From positions 1,218,667 through 1,282,666 of the forward strand of contig NW_006496825.1 in the NCBI RefSeq assembly GCF_000471905.2: DNA of 64,000 nt, written 5' to 3'. Origin of the DNA: Amborella trichopoda (Eukaryota > Streptophyta > Magnoliopsida > Amborellales > Amborellaceae). Below the pieces are notes generated by a model. That model made no database searches, had not been told where the DNA came from, and saw nothing but the letters and a program-made list of their open reading frames with translations. This document shows, in pieces, positions 11,916 through 23,950 of this stretch (position 1 is its first letter; each line of letters opens with the position of its first letter). Position numbers and translations under genes: made by a program.

Positions 11916-13490
11916 ATGCATATTGAACTTTTGTTTGCAATGAGATGTAAACAACCCAAAGGGGCGCAAGACAATAGTAAGTTCGGGACAGTGGTGGTTA
12001 TACTCAAAGTAAACAAATCGGGGAATAACAATATATCAGCAAACCAAAATATCGGTAATAAATCGGTTTTGCTAAAAAAAGTTAGAAGCAAAACATTGGG
12101 TAAAAACTACATATTGCAATTAGTTAAGATAGAGAATCGTGAATATTTTGGATTTGGCTTAAAAATTGGAGTAAAAAATTAAGTTATATAAAAGATAACC
12201 CAATATAAAATTATAAATTGTAGTTATTGTATTGACACATTAAAACAATTGAACTATAATTCTTATGTCCCTACTTAGTATTTTTAGAGTCTTGCTTGAC
12301 AATATCTGTCTAAACTTGCAATACATGCAACAAAAATGCTTTACTATATGGCCACGACATAAAACATATGTAGAGATTACAATAAAAGAAATAGAGAAGA
12401 GAAAGATAAATACCTCAACACAAAATATACGTAGTTCGATAATGGTGCCTACTTTCACGGAGGGTAAACCAGTATTTAATTCATAGAGATTACTCTGGTT
12501 TACTAAAGATTTATAGAGATACAATTTTATTTTTTTAGAAACACATCTCATTGCAAGTGTAATCCCATACAGTAGGAAACTAAATAGCTTGTGATCCCGC
12601 AAGATAGAAAAGTCAATATCTTGATGCTATAATCGTCAACAACATAAAATAGATTTATTAGGAGTACACAATATAACAACAAAAATACTAAACACATGAA
12701 CTACATTAGCAAAAAACAAAATTAGAACCCAAGATATGGAATTATTATTGAAAAAAAAAACAAAAAACAAAAATGATCTTTAGTATATAAAGCACAAAAA
12801 TAAAAAAAATGTAAAATAGTGATCTCTCCAAATTCTAATGTTGTATACAATAATGAAATAAAAATATATTTAAAAGATAAAATTAATCAGACTACTGTTT
12901 GCAAAAAGATAGCTACAAAATGCTTATGCAAATCCAAATATTTGAAGCGTACATCGAATTCCTAGTTACCTAATTTTAGGTGTCATTGAATCTCTCTCTT
13001 GCTCTATATAATGACATTACGCATTTAGAGAGGAAAGAAAAAAGCTTTTTATTAAGTTAGTCCGACTATTATTTTGGAATAGATGGTTGTTTTGATGGAT
13101 TTTTTTTTTTGGAGAATATATATATATATATATATTCAAAGCACATATTGGGGAAATGTTTTGATGCAAATTTTTGTTAAATCAAGATTCTTAATTTACT
13201 TTCACTTTTAATATGTTGATCTTGAAACTAAAATTCAAAGATAATAAATCAATGAAGAGACCAAGTTCTAAGGAAGAAGGTTTTGTTATTTTTACTTTTT
13301 GACAAAAGATAAAATTATATCGGTTCCATTAAAAAGACGTAATTGTTTGAAGATTTTTTTAAAACCTCATAGTTCTCAATGAAATTTAAAAAATCCAAAG
13401 TTTCTTTTTGAAAAATTGTGTTTTAGTCAGAGATTGCTAATATGGTTATACTCATTGTAAGTATGGATATCTTTTTGCAATTTGTTAATG
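11916..13490. other. AT-rich sequence, nothing recognised
   Basis: No coding signal. It contains a (TA)n run at about 13,116-13,134 and many A/T homopolymers. A stretch near 12,390-12,470 (ATACGTAGTTCG, then a G-rich piece) recalls the ACGTGGTTCG phrase often seen in plant Copia LTRs, but it is too short to call. Confidence 0.45.
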
Positions 13491-13873
13491 GGTGAGGTTT
13501 GTATAAGGTTGCTTCCTTATACTGTAGAAGGCACACCTATAAAATTTACCTAGAGATTTTGTTTCGATGTTGAAAACTTTATGATGGCTTCAAAATCTCT
13601 TTTTATCCTTAGTTATAAATTTTAAAATTTAAAAAATGGTACAGATCAAGCAGATCAAGAAATACTTGAAAATTTTAAAAGTAGACGGTCCAAATAACTT
13701 GTTACAAGACACTATTTTTCGGACTTAAAATTCTTTTTTTTCTTCATGCCCATTCATCTCAAGGTCGAGATGATTGGTTGGAAGGTTCTTCAAACGCGGA
13801 AACACTCTCCACAGTAGGGTTTTGGGGGTTCACCTTACTTCAACAGTATAAGGTTGTAACCTTATATAAACTT
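13491..13873. mobile_element. MITE with ~45-bp terminal inverted repeats
   Basis: The left end (13,491-13,538: GGTTTGTATAAGGTTGC... CTTATACTGTAGAAGG) is the reverse complement of the right end (about 13,826-13,873: TTCACCTTACTTCAACAGTA... AAGGTTGTAACCTTATATAA), with a few mismatches. The 383-bp length and non-coding interior fit a MITE. Superfamily unknown. Confidence 0.65.
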
Positions 13874-14990
13874 TTTTTTGTGTTAATTGAAGGAAAAAGT
13901 AAAAAAGTTGCAACTTTAAAATGTAAAATTAAAGGTGCATCTCAAAAATCCATCGAAAAAAGTTATTTTAATATTAAAAATCTTCTAATTGATCATTTGG
14001 ACATTGCGATACAATAATATAAAAAAAAAAAAATTGAATTTCAATAAATAATGCATCTTGCAAAGACCGTCTCTAGTGGATGGTTTAAAATTGCAACCTC
14101 GTACAAACCACAACCCTAATTGAATGATGTTATAAAAGTTAAAATTATCAAAGAAAGAAAAATACAAATTTATAAACAAGGAATCTTGATTTTAGGTTTG
14201 CCTGTTGAATCCTCAACACTGCGAGCTAGTCTTGTCGTGGCGTGACGACGTATAGCTCATTGCATTTGTCATGTTGAAATGAATTATTGCTACCTCTTCT
14301 TTCCTTTGACGTGGATGTAATTTGGAAGGCGCAATCAATTAAAAGTTTTCCCAATTGAGGCTTAGGTCGATAAAATTCCACACTCTACGGCCCAATGTGA
14401 AAAATGACAGGGCAGTCACTATCAGTTAAGATAGAGTCAGATTTCCTTTTACTTGCAGGTCTATGATGTGACCTGGCTTGGTTGACTCACCAATCATTTT
14501 GATTTGATTAACTTTCAAACTCCATAAGAGTAATTAACAAATATTTTAGGTTTCCCTGGCCCAAATTACAAAAAACGATCAATTTATGGTCTACCTCAAA
14601 ATTTTACTAAATCAGATTGTTTTGAAGTTCAAAAATTTTCAAATTGATCATCTCCATCTCAAGATACATGGACACCATCTCAAGATACATAGACATGAGA
14701 AAAAATAGAATTTAAAGTCTTAAAAATAGTGCATCTTGTAATACATTTTAAGACTGTCAATTTTTAAGAATTTCAAAGTGTTTATAGATTTTGCTCAATC
14801 TATACTAGTTTGAAGTTTTAAATTTTATAATTAGAGATGGAAATAAATTTTCAGACTATCACAAAGAGTTTTGAAACGCCATCTTTCAACAATATTTGAG
14901 GGTGCGCCTTACTTGGATTGTTTAGAACCTTGACTTTATATAAACCACACCCTTTTTGAAAAGGAAAAAGTTTATGAGAAAGTATATAAA
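13874..14990. repeat. AT-rich region with further single MITE termini
   Basis: Two more copies of the same terminal motif occur in + orientation: 14,088-14,120 (TTGCAACCTCGTACAAACCA) and 14,891-14,950 (GGTGCGCCTTACTTGG ... CTTTATATAAACCACACCC). Their partner ends could not be located, so they are truncated or diverged family members. A 26-bp direct repeat (CATCTCAAGATACAT twice) lies at 14,655-14,690. No gene is visible. Confidence 0.5.
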
Positions 14991-15175
14991 GAGATCATTT
15001 ACTTTGATCTAACGTGGTCACAATTAATCTTGACCATTGGATGTTAAATTGGGTAGCTGCATTTATTTCATTGACCAAGCTCAAAGTTTATAATAATTTT
15101 TTTCGAACTTTATGACGCACCCAAATTATCAGATTTCGGATGGTAGTAAGTAATTGTGAACTCTCTTCATCAAAG
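14991..15175. mobile_element. Diverged relative of the 921-1310 MITE
   Basis: The left arm (ACCATTGGATGTTAAATTGG) matches the left arm of the 921 copy in direct orientation. The middle (TTGACCAAGCTCAAAGTT ... TCGAACTTTATGACGC) matches the middle of the 921 copy in reverse-complement orientation. It has TIR-like ends with CACAATTAATCTT and GTAATTGTGAACTC. Old and rearranged, hence moderate confidence. Confidence 0.5.
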
Positions 15176-15363
15176 GAAAAGGGCCGCATTGCATACAATC
15201 CCAAAGTTTAAACCTCACAGTAAGGGTTGGATACTAATCCACCGTTCAATAAAATGGACGGTGGAGATATTAAAGTGAATTTTAAAAGCGAAATCGGGCA
15301 ACCTAAAAAACCCATTCCCCTTTCTTGACCCTTTCATTTTCATTGGCCTCCATATTCTTTCTC

Positions 15364-15475
15364 TGGCCCCCTCTCTCTCTCTCTCCTGCAATAACACAAC
15401 AATACTAATGTTGTATTCGGCCCCTCTCTCTCTCTCTCCTACTAACTAACACAACAACTACTATAGTTAGTATGA
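15364..15475 (+). repeat. ~50-bp tandem duplication with CT runs
   Basis: Two units, each made of GGCCCC, a (CT)n run and an ACACAACAA-containing stretch, lie directly before the sequence gap. The local repeats may explain why assembly failed here. Confidence 0.65.
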
Positions 15476-15490
15476 CACTAGTATGAGTGT

Positions 15491-15763
15491 NNNNNNNNNN
15501 NNNNNNNNNNNNNNNNNNNNNNNNNNNNNNNNNNNNNNNNNNNNNNNNNNNNNNNNNNNNNNNNNNNNNNNNNNNNNNNNNNNNNNNNNNNNNNNNNNNN
15601 NNNNNNNNNNNNNNNNNNNNNNNNNNNNNNNNNNNNNNNNNNNNNNNNNNNNNNNNNNNNNNNNNNNNNNNNNNNNNNNNNNNNNNNNNNNNNNNNNNNN
15701 NNNNNNNNNNNNNNNNNNNNNNNNNNNNNNNNNNNNNNNNNNNNNNNNNNNNNNNNNNNNNNN
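15491..15763. other. Assembly gap (273 N)
   Basis: A run of 273 unresolved bases. Any open frame crossing it is meaningless. Confidence 1.
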
Positions 15764-16310
15764 CTTCTGAAAAATAGTACAAAGAAAAAGAAAGAAAAAG
15801 ACACAAAAAATTAAGCAAAGTTAGTGATCACCAACGAGTCATGGTGAACACCACTTTTGGCAAGAGTGTCTGCCTCATCATTAGATTATCTAAAAGTGTG
15901 GCATAGCATAACAGATTTAGATAGTAGAAGCTCTCTAATCTTCATAAATAATGACGTTAACCTCCATGGTAACCTAACCTCCCTCTTTCCCCAATCTACG
16001 ATATTTGCTAAATTCCCCTCAACAATTTTATCACATTCCATGTATCTTAACGGTTTGAGCCCTTCTAGTAAACCCCTAGCCTCCACCTCATTAATAGTAG
16101 TAACACCGCAAGGCCTAGAATAAGACATAAGAATAAGCCCATCATGGTTTCCAATGAGCCCTCCAAATCCTGCCGCCCCCGGATTTCCAGAGGAACTATC
16201 ATCAAAGTTGACATCAAGTGAGGGTGCCTCTATCAAGTGGTTTGGCAAGACTGCTCTTGTAGAGTCTTTTTCTTGAGATCTTTTCTCTTGAGGGGAAAAC
16301 ATGATTTGAT
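15764..16310 (-). mobile_element. LINE (L1) RNase H C-terminal fragment
   Basis: On the minus strand the frame at 15,886-16,302 reads a plant LINE RNase H: DVNFDDSSSGNPGAAGFGG (first catalytic Asp), EVEARGLLEGL (catalytic Glu), then VEGNLANIVDW, where the usual EGDS Asp is Asn. After one stop the motif SNDEADTLAKSG (last catalytic Asp) follows at about 15,850-15,885. The substitution and the stop show it is dead. The LINE's endonuclease and ORF1 end lies on the same strand at 22-24 kb, with a Gypsy block between, so both pieces may come from one insertion. Confidence 0.75.
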
Positions 16311-19300
16311 CTTCAATGTCTTGTTTTTCGTCTCATATAGGCGGATTACTCAGAAAACCCTGTGAAAGTGGCCCAGGTGGTCACTTTAGAACTTTTAGGG
16401 GTTCGATTGCTTTTAACTTTTGTAGAGGTGTTGGATCTTCAGAATTGATCAAATTTGGATCCTTCGCTTCTTCGGTGTTCATTGCTAGATTAATCAGAGT
16501 AACTAATGAAATTGACTACTTTAGGTTCAGCTCTTCATCCCAAATAGGTGGGTCTGCCAAGAAGTCAAGTGAAGGTGGCCCAGATGGGCCTCTTAGGATA
16601 TTTAGAGGTTCAAGTTCTTTTATCCATTCTTGAGGGGATGGATCTTCTTTTGGGTTCAAATTAGACGATAGTTCAGCATAATCCTCTAGGCTTGACTCTT
16701 TTGTTTCTTCGTGGATTGCACTGTCAAGATTAAGGAATTCCTCACAAATGTAGTCTTGATAATTCTTAGCGTCAGGATCTCGATTGAACTCATTGGTGAC
16801 TTGAACCTCCTGTGGGTCATCCTCTGCACTTATTTGAAAGATGGGATCACTTTTTTTTGTGGTGATAGGTATCACAGGGATATCCTGAACCTTTTGTACG
16901 CTCGTTTCTTCAACCAGAATCGAGATCTTTGTTGTACTTTTCTCATTTTCTTGAGTTTCAAAATTCTGTCTAAAGTTATTCTCATCAATTGGAATATTTC
17001 CCCTTGCCCCATGGCCTAGGACAGGGGTGTCTTGAGTCTTCTGTAAGTATTTTTCTTCCGCTTCAATTGGAACATCTTGTGGGGTAGTTTGCTCTTTCAT
17101 TCTCTCTTGAATCCTGGACCTTGGGATATGGCAATCCTTTGCATTTTCTTTATGAAATTCGCTAGCCACAGGGTTTTGAGTGTACTCATGCTCATCTGGT
17201 ATTTTTTTATAGGGTGGATAATTTGGTCCCTTTATGTTTTCATATTCTCAACTTTTGTTAGGACTGTTGGAATTATTTCCTCCTTTTGTGGGTTGGACTT
17301 CTCTAATTCTATAGGAGATCCCCATGGAATAGATCCAGACCTAAGGCAATTTATATCATTCGGTTTTTGAAATTCCTTGGCAAAATACGTCACTCTACCA
17401 TTTTGGTTTTCATTTTCAGGGCGGTTTCTTCTTGTGCTCCAAGGCCATATTGGATGATTTTCAGGCTTGAGCAGGGATTTCGACTTATCGATCCTTATCA
17501 AGTTGATACCAGCTAGGACTTCTTCATCTTCATTAGTCCTATCATCTGATATTACCTAGCTTTGCTTTGAGTAAGCCTCATTTATGTCCTTAAATGATTC
17601 TGATGATGGTTCTGACGTGGGATCGTCGTCAAATTCTTCAATTGTCATCTCTTCAGAGTTACATTTAGATGAATATTCACTGTAGTCACGCTCTTGTTCC
17701 TTCATGACGTCATTTGACTTTTGCCTCAGTATGGTTTCTCCATGCTCTTGCCCTATTGTAACTGGTGACCGATTTCGGCCCTTTTCCTTTGCTCTCTCAT
17801 AGTGTGAAATCATTTCTAGCATTGAGTCAAAAGAGAAAGGCTGAATGCTTTAACTAAAGTAGAGTTTATACTCAGGGAAAGCATTCTCTATGGCCATATT
17901 GATCTTAGATGCTTCATAAAGTGTGCAATCAATGACTTTTGATACAGCCTCTCTAAATCGTTGGACAAAATCATTAAACAACTCGTAGTGATTGCGTTTG
18001 GTGGATACCAATTCGCCAATGGTCATTGATCTCTGTTCGGTCCCATGATATTACTGAACAAAATGTTGAAATAATTCATCGAGACTTTGATTTGAGTATT
18101 TTGATACCACCTCTCGGAACCATATTAAAGCTTGTCTAGTGAGAATGTACTGAAACATGACCTTAAGACGATGAGATTTCTCTTCGAGTGTAGGAATAGT
18201 CAATAGGTAGGCGATGATGTGATTTTCAAGATCACATTTCCCGTTGAACTTGTTTTTAAACTGAGGGAATTCAAAACTCGGAGGCAGAGGTTCGATATCC
18301 CCAAGAACATTCTTGACATTAGATTTTGGAGGGAATATATTTGGAACTCTGATTTTAGCCTGGGTCTCTTCAAATGTGGTTAATTTTCCTTTCAGTTGGG
18401 TGAGCTCAACTGACACATGGGTTTTAACGTCAAAGGTCTGTTGGTTTCCTAGAATTGATGGCATAAGTTTTTGTGCAAGAGATGCAGCTGATATGGGCTG
18501 CACCGGACTAGGGGTAGGCTGGACCTGTAAGATGGCTGGATTCGGATAGAGAGGTGGTGCAGACATGGGAAAAGAGGTTTGAGCTTGGGCGGTTGGAGAT
18601 TGATATGGAATAGGTGTAGGCAGAGGTGCTCGAGTTGGAGGATATTATGGGTAAGTCTGAGGAGCAACCTGGACTGGTGGAGTTGGAGGTTGATAAGCCG
18701 GTTTAGGGGCCTGAAAATGGACAGTCAGGGCCTAGTGTATAGAATATCCCAGGTATGGGTGACTAGAGGCCGGGACTGCAACGGGAGGATATGGAGCCGA
18801 TTGGTGTGGCTGACTTGGAGGATACTGAGTTGGAACAAGAGCCGAATAGGGCGCATGTGACTGATGGTATAGAACGGGGGCGGCCTGAAGAGGCTGCACT
18901 GGTGGATGACTATACATGGCCTGAGGAGGGTCAGGTCTAGACTGACTATGAGATGGACGGTCCCGTAGTCGAGCCGGTTCTAGGAAAGGTGAAGGATGAG
19001 AAGATTGGCAGTGCCTGCTCACCGATAGGGTGGAACTCACATGACTTTGTTGGTCATAGGCTAAAGAGGTCCTCTGGACTCTGACCTAACTGCTGACTCG
19101 ATGCCCTAAGTGAGGCATGTGGCTCAACAAGGGCAGCATGATTTAAGAAAGCCTTGACCCTGGGTAAGTTCTTGAGACACTCGATTGAGAGGGACTCGTA
19201 ATCCTTAGAATTGTGTAAGGATGAACTTTGAGGAATAGAGGCATGGCTTGAAGAACTCTTGGGTTTAGTAGAAAATATCTTACTCTCTAGTTTTTCTTGG

Positions 19301-19985
19301 TGGCGAACCTTGCTTTGGACATAACTTGATCTTCGGCAGTACTCTATGTATAACAGGTTAGTCTGCCAGATGAGCGCAATATCTGGGTTGCTATGGACCT
19401 TACTGAGTTGGTGGCCCCTAGAATAGGTCTTTTAAGGAGGTGCATAGTATGCCCCTAATTGGGCAGCATCAAGTCTAGGTTTGACATGGATGGGTGGTGT
19501 GCCCCTAGTTGGGCAGCGTCACCCTTAGACTTCGATGATGATGTGGGGTGAGCTGCCAGCTTAATGAGACTTCCCTTAAACTTGGGCATTTGTGGGCGAT
19601 GATACCTTAGTTGGATGACATCTCCCCTAGATTTGGAAGATGAAGGGGTTTTAGCTACTGATTGGGCGGCATGCCTTCTAGAACCAGAGTTTTGTGGGAA
19701 ATGTGCCCTTGATTGGGCAGCATCTCCCATAGACTTATACTTAGAAGATGAAGGTGGGTTCAACTCTAGTTCTTTAGACCCAGGTCGAATACCTTGACTA
19801 TTGAGGGTGCCTCGGGCCATACATACTTGCTGGACTCCACAGCTCGATTGACTTACAGATGTGTTAGCTATGCTTAACCTTGGGTGTGGGACAATGGACC
19901 GGATGCAACCTGATCTCGACTGACCTGAGACAAGGTAGGCCCAGGGAACTGAGCCATAAAGTCCTGTGGGACTAGTCATCCTAGG
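16311..19985 (-). pseudogene. Gypsy gag region (fossil)
   Basis: Readable parts from the N-terminal side: a segment with in-phase ~17-residue repeats (19,455-19,979), a Pro/Gln-rich low-complexity part (18,570-19,060, e.g. PPSQPHQSAPYPPVAVPA), the retrotransposon gag core (18,051-18,566, with FPQFKNKFNGKCDLENHI and ALIWFREV, matching the GAGKTDPEEHL/AxxWF pattern of retrotrans_gag), and an acidic, lysine-rich downstream part (16,516-17,822). The downstream part has a repeated phrase of the type EPLNILRGPSGPPSLDFL. Gag would form the virus-like particle. No active product is expected. Confidence 0.55.
19455..19765 (-). repeat. In-phase ~50-bp coding repeats in gag N-terminal part
   Basis: About six degenerate units spaced 50-53 bp carry TTGGGCAGC-like blocks (19,461; 19,511; 19,611; 19,664; 19,714). 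They translate on the minus strand to repeats like SSSKSKGDAAQLGAHHPS. Confidence 0.6.
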
Positions 19986-20898
19986 GGGCCTAGATGTCGC
20001 GGTAGACTCAATATCTGAGTCACCACGAACTACAAAAAATGATTAGAAAATTATGCAACAAAAATCTTCTCTTTATTTTTTTTAGCTATCTAAAAAAAAA
20101 AGAAGACAAAGAAGCGTCTAAAAGAAATTTTTTTTTTTTTTTTTTTAAAAAAAAGAAGATAATGTCAAGAAAATTATAAGCTATGCAGATAAGGTTTAAC
20201 AACAAAAGATAAGATAAAAAGGATGAGATTTATTTCTAATCTAAACAAATAAAACAAAGAAAGCCTATATCTATCTTTCTTTATTTTTTATCTTTTTTCT
20301 TTTTTTTAACAAGTATTTTTCAAATAGGTAAAAATTATTATTATTATTATTTTATTAGAAAAGTAAAGAATATTATTTCTAAAAGATGTATTGTAAAAAA
20401 ATAAAGATACACTTAAAGAAGATAATTATGATCTAAAGAAGATAAAGATGATAACCGAGAATGAAAGAAGACATGTAAAAGATGATATGGATGATACCAA
20501 GATGAATCTAAAGATGTTCTAAAAAAAAAAAAAATGATCTAAAGACAAAGATGATCAAGATGGATCTGAAAGAAAGATGATCTAAAGATAAATATGATCA
20601 AGATGGATCTAAAAGAAAGATGATCTAAAAAAAAAAAAACAAAAGACGATATGAAGATTGAGAGAAATCTAAAAGATGATCTAAAGATCGAAAGGAAGAA
20701 GATCTTAAATTTTTATGGAGAGAGAGAAAAAAAACGACCTATAAAGGAAAGATAGAATCTACTAAAAAGAAATCTTTCCAAATCTACCTTGTTTTTCTTC
20801 TTTTTATTTTTTTATATTTTTTATTTGTGCTGGAAAAATAAATATGAGAAAAAAAAAAAAAGCTTTTTTAAATCTAAAATACGGATCTAAAGCTCAAG
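19986..20898 (-). mobile_element. AT-rich leader of the minus-strand Gypsy element
   Basis: Very A/T-rich sequence between the primer-site region and gag. It contains several copies of GATGATCTAAAGAT-like phrases (about 20,400-20,690), a degenerate short tandem repeat. Non-coding. Confidence 0.5.
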
Positions 20899-20921
20899 GT
20901 GTCCCACGGTGGGCATCAAAC
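20899..20921 (-). promoter_or_regulatory. Post-LTR primer-site region, minus strand
   Basis: On the minus strand the LTR end GGAGCGCAAACA is followed by GTTTGATGCCCACCGTGGG. The same GCCCACCGTGGGG-type sequence follows the LTRs at 33.8, 51.6 and 60.5 kb, so this is the conserved start of the internal region, where the tRNA primer site is expected. The tRNA is not assigned. Confidence 0.6.
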
Positions 20922-21955
20922 TGTTTGCGCTCCGATCTGCATTGATCTCTAAGATGAGATCTGCTCAAATCTTAACAAAAACTAAATTATTTTTGAAAAG
21001 GTAGAGAAAGTGTGGTTGCTTGAATTATGGGCACAGAAAAATCTCATATCTATGCAAATCCGGTCTTTTTCTAAGTCCATTAGCAGTGCCAGTTTCAAAT
21101 CCGTATTTTTTACCTAAAAACACTTCTAAATTTAATTAAATCTAATGACGAATTAATTTCCATAAAAAATAAAATAAAGTAGATAACTAAATGAAGAACA
21201 CAAACAAAATTAAGCAAAGAAAGTGATATTTACCTCTAGGGACCCGAAATCTTGAGTTTCAGGCTTGAATCAGACCACTCTTCCGATTTACACCACCATC
21301 TCCTTTTTTTGGATCTCTTTGCTTGTTGGAACTAGTAGATGTAAAGTTCTTTTGACCTAGACTAAGAATTTTAGGTAGGGTCTACCTAGGTTTCTTTTGC
21401 GATTGGTGGAGAATTTATTTAGTTTTCTAAGGGTTTTGGGATCTCTAGAGGTTGAATATGAATTCTAAGATTTTCTTTGATCCTTTGAGGATTTTTTGGA
21501 AATTTTTTTTAATTTTTTAGGAATTTTCCAAGGGTTTGTCCTATTTTTGAGCTAATTTTCTAATTTCAAGAATTTCAAAGAGATTTTTTCTTTTTTTGTT
21601 TCATTTTCTGTCCCCTTTTGAGTTAGTGAGAGGGGATATTTGTAATATTCAATTGGTAATTTTTCTTGATTTTTTTGAAATTTTTTTGGAATTATATAAA
21701 TTTATTTTGAAATTTTAGCCTTATCTAATTAAAAAAAACGCGTTTATTATGTCATCAACCCACGCCTGGACCTGCCAGGCCGCGTTACAGCCCAGCCCGC
21801 GACCTGACACTTCGGTCTTACAGGGACAAAATTGTCATTTGCTATATCGTTTTATCCATAGGTCCGATTCAGGCGATTCTTGGACCGTTGGAAAGCTCTC
21901 GGGCTCTACTTTAAGTTGAAATAGGTTTTGGGAAGTATGTTGCCTATTGTCTATT
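20922..21955 (-). repeat. LTR of the minus-strand Gypsy element
   Basis: The inner end is TG on the + strand at 20,922 (CA on the element strand). Near the inner end a TGGCACTGCTAATGG phrase parallels the TGGCACTGCCACTGATATG phrase conserved in the other Gypsy LTRs of this window. A GC-richer segment near 21,760-21,900 resembles the 5' portion of plant LTRs. The outer end is not securely located. Confidence 0.5.
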
Positions 21956-22620
21956 AGGGTTTGTTTGGTCCTTTAAAACCAGAATAGAGGTTTTTAGGAG
22001 TTCTCTTAACTAGAATTTGAGGGGAATGTAACCTATCCAATCTAGCAAGGACTGGACTAGAAATAAAATGATTAGACCATGTACAAATGGCTCCAGAAGA
22101 GGGTAAGTAGATCAACTCATGTTGCTGATTAAAACGTTCAAAGCGTCGCACACAAGCATAAGGAGAATGAAGACTCGTTAGGCCACCTAATGATATTAAA
22201 TTTCCCCCAACACAACATGGAGGACTAAAGCAAGTATAAAATTCCAAATAATTCATCAAACAAAGTAGCTCAATCCCCAACAGAATTTGAACCATAAACA
22301 TTAGTTAAGTGCTAATAGAAATTGTCCAAGGGCCCCGAAAACAACACAGATACATGTCTTTCAAAAATAGCAAAATCAATACTATTAAGCACTCTGGGTA
22401 CCATAAGATCAATCAACCACCCAACAAATCAGAACCATTAACCCCCACAAAACTCAAGTCTCCTACCCTACACTTCTTTGGCTAACTGAAAGTTCGGGAA
22501 CTGCATTTTGGTAACCAAAATGACATCTGGTTTTTCTACAACAGAGAAACACAAGACGTCTCTTGTTCATCTAGCACTGTTAAGACCCCGAACATCTCAG
22601 GAAAAGAGCTTCATTTAGAA
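21956..22620 (-). mobile_element. LINE (L1) ORF2 N-terminus: endonuclease fragment
   Basis: On the minus strand ORF2 appears to begin with MKLFS followed by DVRGLNSAR, the standard start of plant L1 endonucleases (SWNVRGLN). It continues through EKPDVILVTKMQ, NVYGSNSVGD, GKFNIIRWPNE and, in the frame at 21,954-22,301, RRFERFNQQHELIYLPSSGA and ICTWSNH ... LARLDR. These are the order and motifs of the exonuclease-endonuclease-phosphatase domain that nicks target DNA. Several stops and frame shifts break it. It ends near the Gypsy LTR, so RT sequence is not seen here. Confidence 0.75.
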
Positions 22621-23950
22621 ACATAACCAGCACCATGCCTGGAGGTTTTTGAATAACCGGCAGATATGGTCACATAAGGCTCAAAGAATGCACGAGTAGA
22701 AGTCTTGCAATCAACTTTCTCATAGTCAATATGACATACCAAGTTGTTCAATTCCCTTCACACAAGACCCTTCCGCATTCCCTTCTTCACTTTGTTTTCA
22801 GCAACATCAGCAGCTACCTCCTTATCATGAGCATCCTGAAGCGTATGAGTAATAACATCCAAAGATTGGCCATAATGGATGTTCATAACATCCAAAAATG
22901 TGCTAACCTCCATCTGATGAAGAACATGCAGGAGTTTAGAATCATCATCTTCTATAATTATTTTCCTCAGGAACCACCACCACCTCAAAATCTTCTTCTG
23001 GGAGCCTCATAGCAATAGGAGCAACCCGAAGTGGTTCTTCCTCCTGGAGATCGTCCTTCCATTCTCTCTGTTGATTTTCTTCCCGTAATTCATGAAGGAA
23101 AAGACTTGGGGGTACTGGATTGCCTTCAGGTTCTCTGGATTCTCCATTAATGTCGTCCATAAAAGGTGATCCTTCATCTTGTTCCTCATCCAGATTCTAC
23201 ACTATAGGAGGCGGTTTGCTTGGCCCAACTTTGGGTGCTTACAGAGTCTTGGAAGCAGCCCTCTTCATTAGCGCCATTCTTCCTTCCATTTATGCGAACT
23301 TGTTATCTGAGAGATGTAATAGAGAAGGTATCAAGAGTGTTTTTCCTCTGTCTTTGAATGCAGATACTTCTCAAGTTTCCATGGATTTCCCACTTCCCAC
23401 ATGAACTCTTTCCCATAGATGGAAAAGTAGAGACTCCTCCATGATGTCCTCCAAATTATCAAGTTAGTGAAAGAAATTTTGACAGCAGATCTTTTGCTGA
23501 GTTTTTTGACATTTTGAAATTAGAAGCTGCCAATCTTTGGTCAGACGTCACTACCCATTTTTAAATTGTATGTTTTCCATTTAGTACGGGTTTCGAGGTA
23601 GATGAACGGTTGGATTTGGCCGATGATAGGAATGAGTTTTGAGATTGACGATTAGTCTTGTGCTTCTAATATTTGCTCCTGCAACTAACCTCGTGTTTCT
23701 CTAGACCCATAGAGACCTTCCTGTTCATGACAATCCTAGCATCATTTGAACCAAGAGAAGATGATTTGTTGATCAGCAGGCTTTGAGCTGGCCATCAACA
23801 ATTGTGACCTCTTTACGGAAAATTTGAATTCAAAGCTACCCATTTTTAACACACACGAGTTTGGACACTCTTTAACCCTTCGCATTTTCACATAACTCTT
23901 CACCTTCTTATAAATCTTAGCACCTAGAGCATGCAACCCTTGTATTTCAA
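22621..23950 (-). mobile_element. LINE ORF1 region, decayed
   Basis: Upstream of the endonuclease on the same strand lies a decayed coding region. An acidic segment (22,945-23,160, with MDDINGESREPEGNPVPPS and LPEEDFEVVVVPEEN) precedes ORF2 as ORF1 C-termini do in plant L1s. A basic piece at 23,742-23,936 (LKMGSFEFKFSVKRSQLL) could be from the ORF1 N-terminal domain. No zinc knuckle was found. Assignment rests mainly on position. Confidence 0.45.

Larger units (their letters stand above)
16311..21955 (-). mobile_element. Broken Ty3/Gypsy (Tat-like) element: LTR, leader, gag
   Basis: Minus-strand fossil with, in transcription order, one LTR (to 20,922), a primer-site region (20,899-20,921), an AT-rich leader and a gag region. 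No pol domains are recognisable before the LINE sequence begins at about 16.3 kb. The outer LTR end (about 21,955) is uncertain because it abuts LINE endonuclease sequence. Its LTR end and primer-site region match the pattern of the Gypsy elements at 32-64 kb, but its gag differs, so it is a separate family of the same lineage. Broken in many places. Confidence 0.6.

Noticed and set aside
12240-12602. 120-codon minus-strand frame
   Set aside because: AT-rich, hydrophobic composition typical of chance frames, overlapping a + strand frame, no homology recognised.
15238-15270. Small inverted repeat TCCACCGT ... ACGGTGGA
   Set aside because: An 8-bp stem of a phrase common in plant DNA; no terminator or element boundary supports it.
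15405-15818. Open frames spanning the N run
   Set aside because: They consist mostly of unresolved bases.
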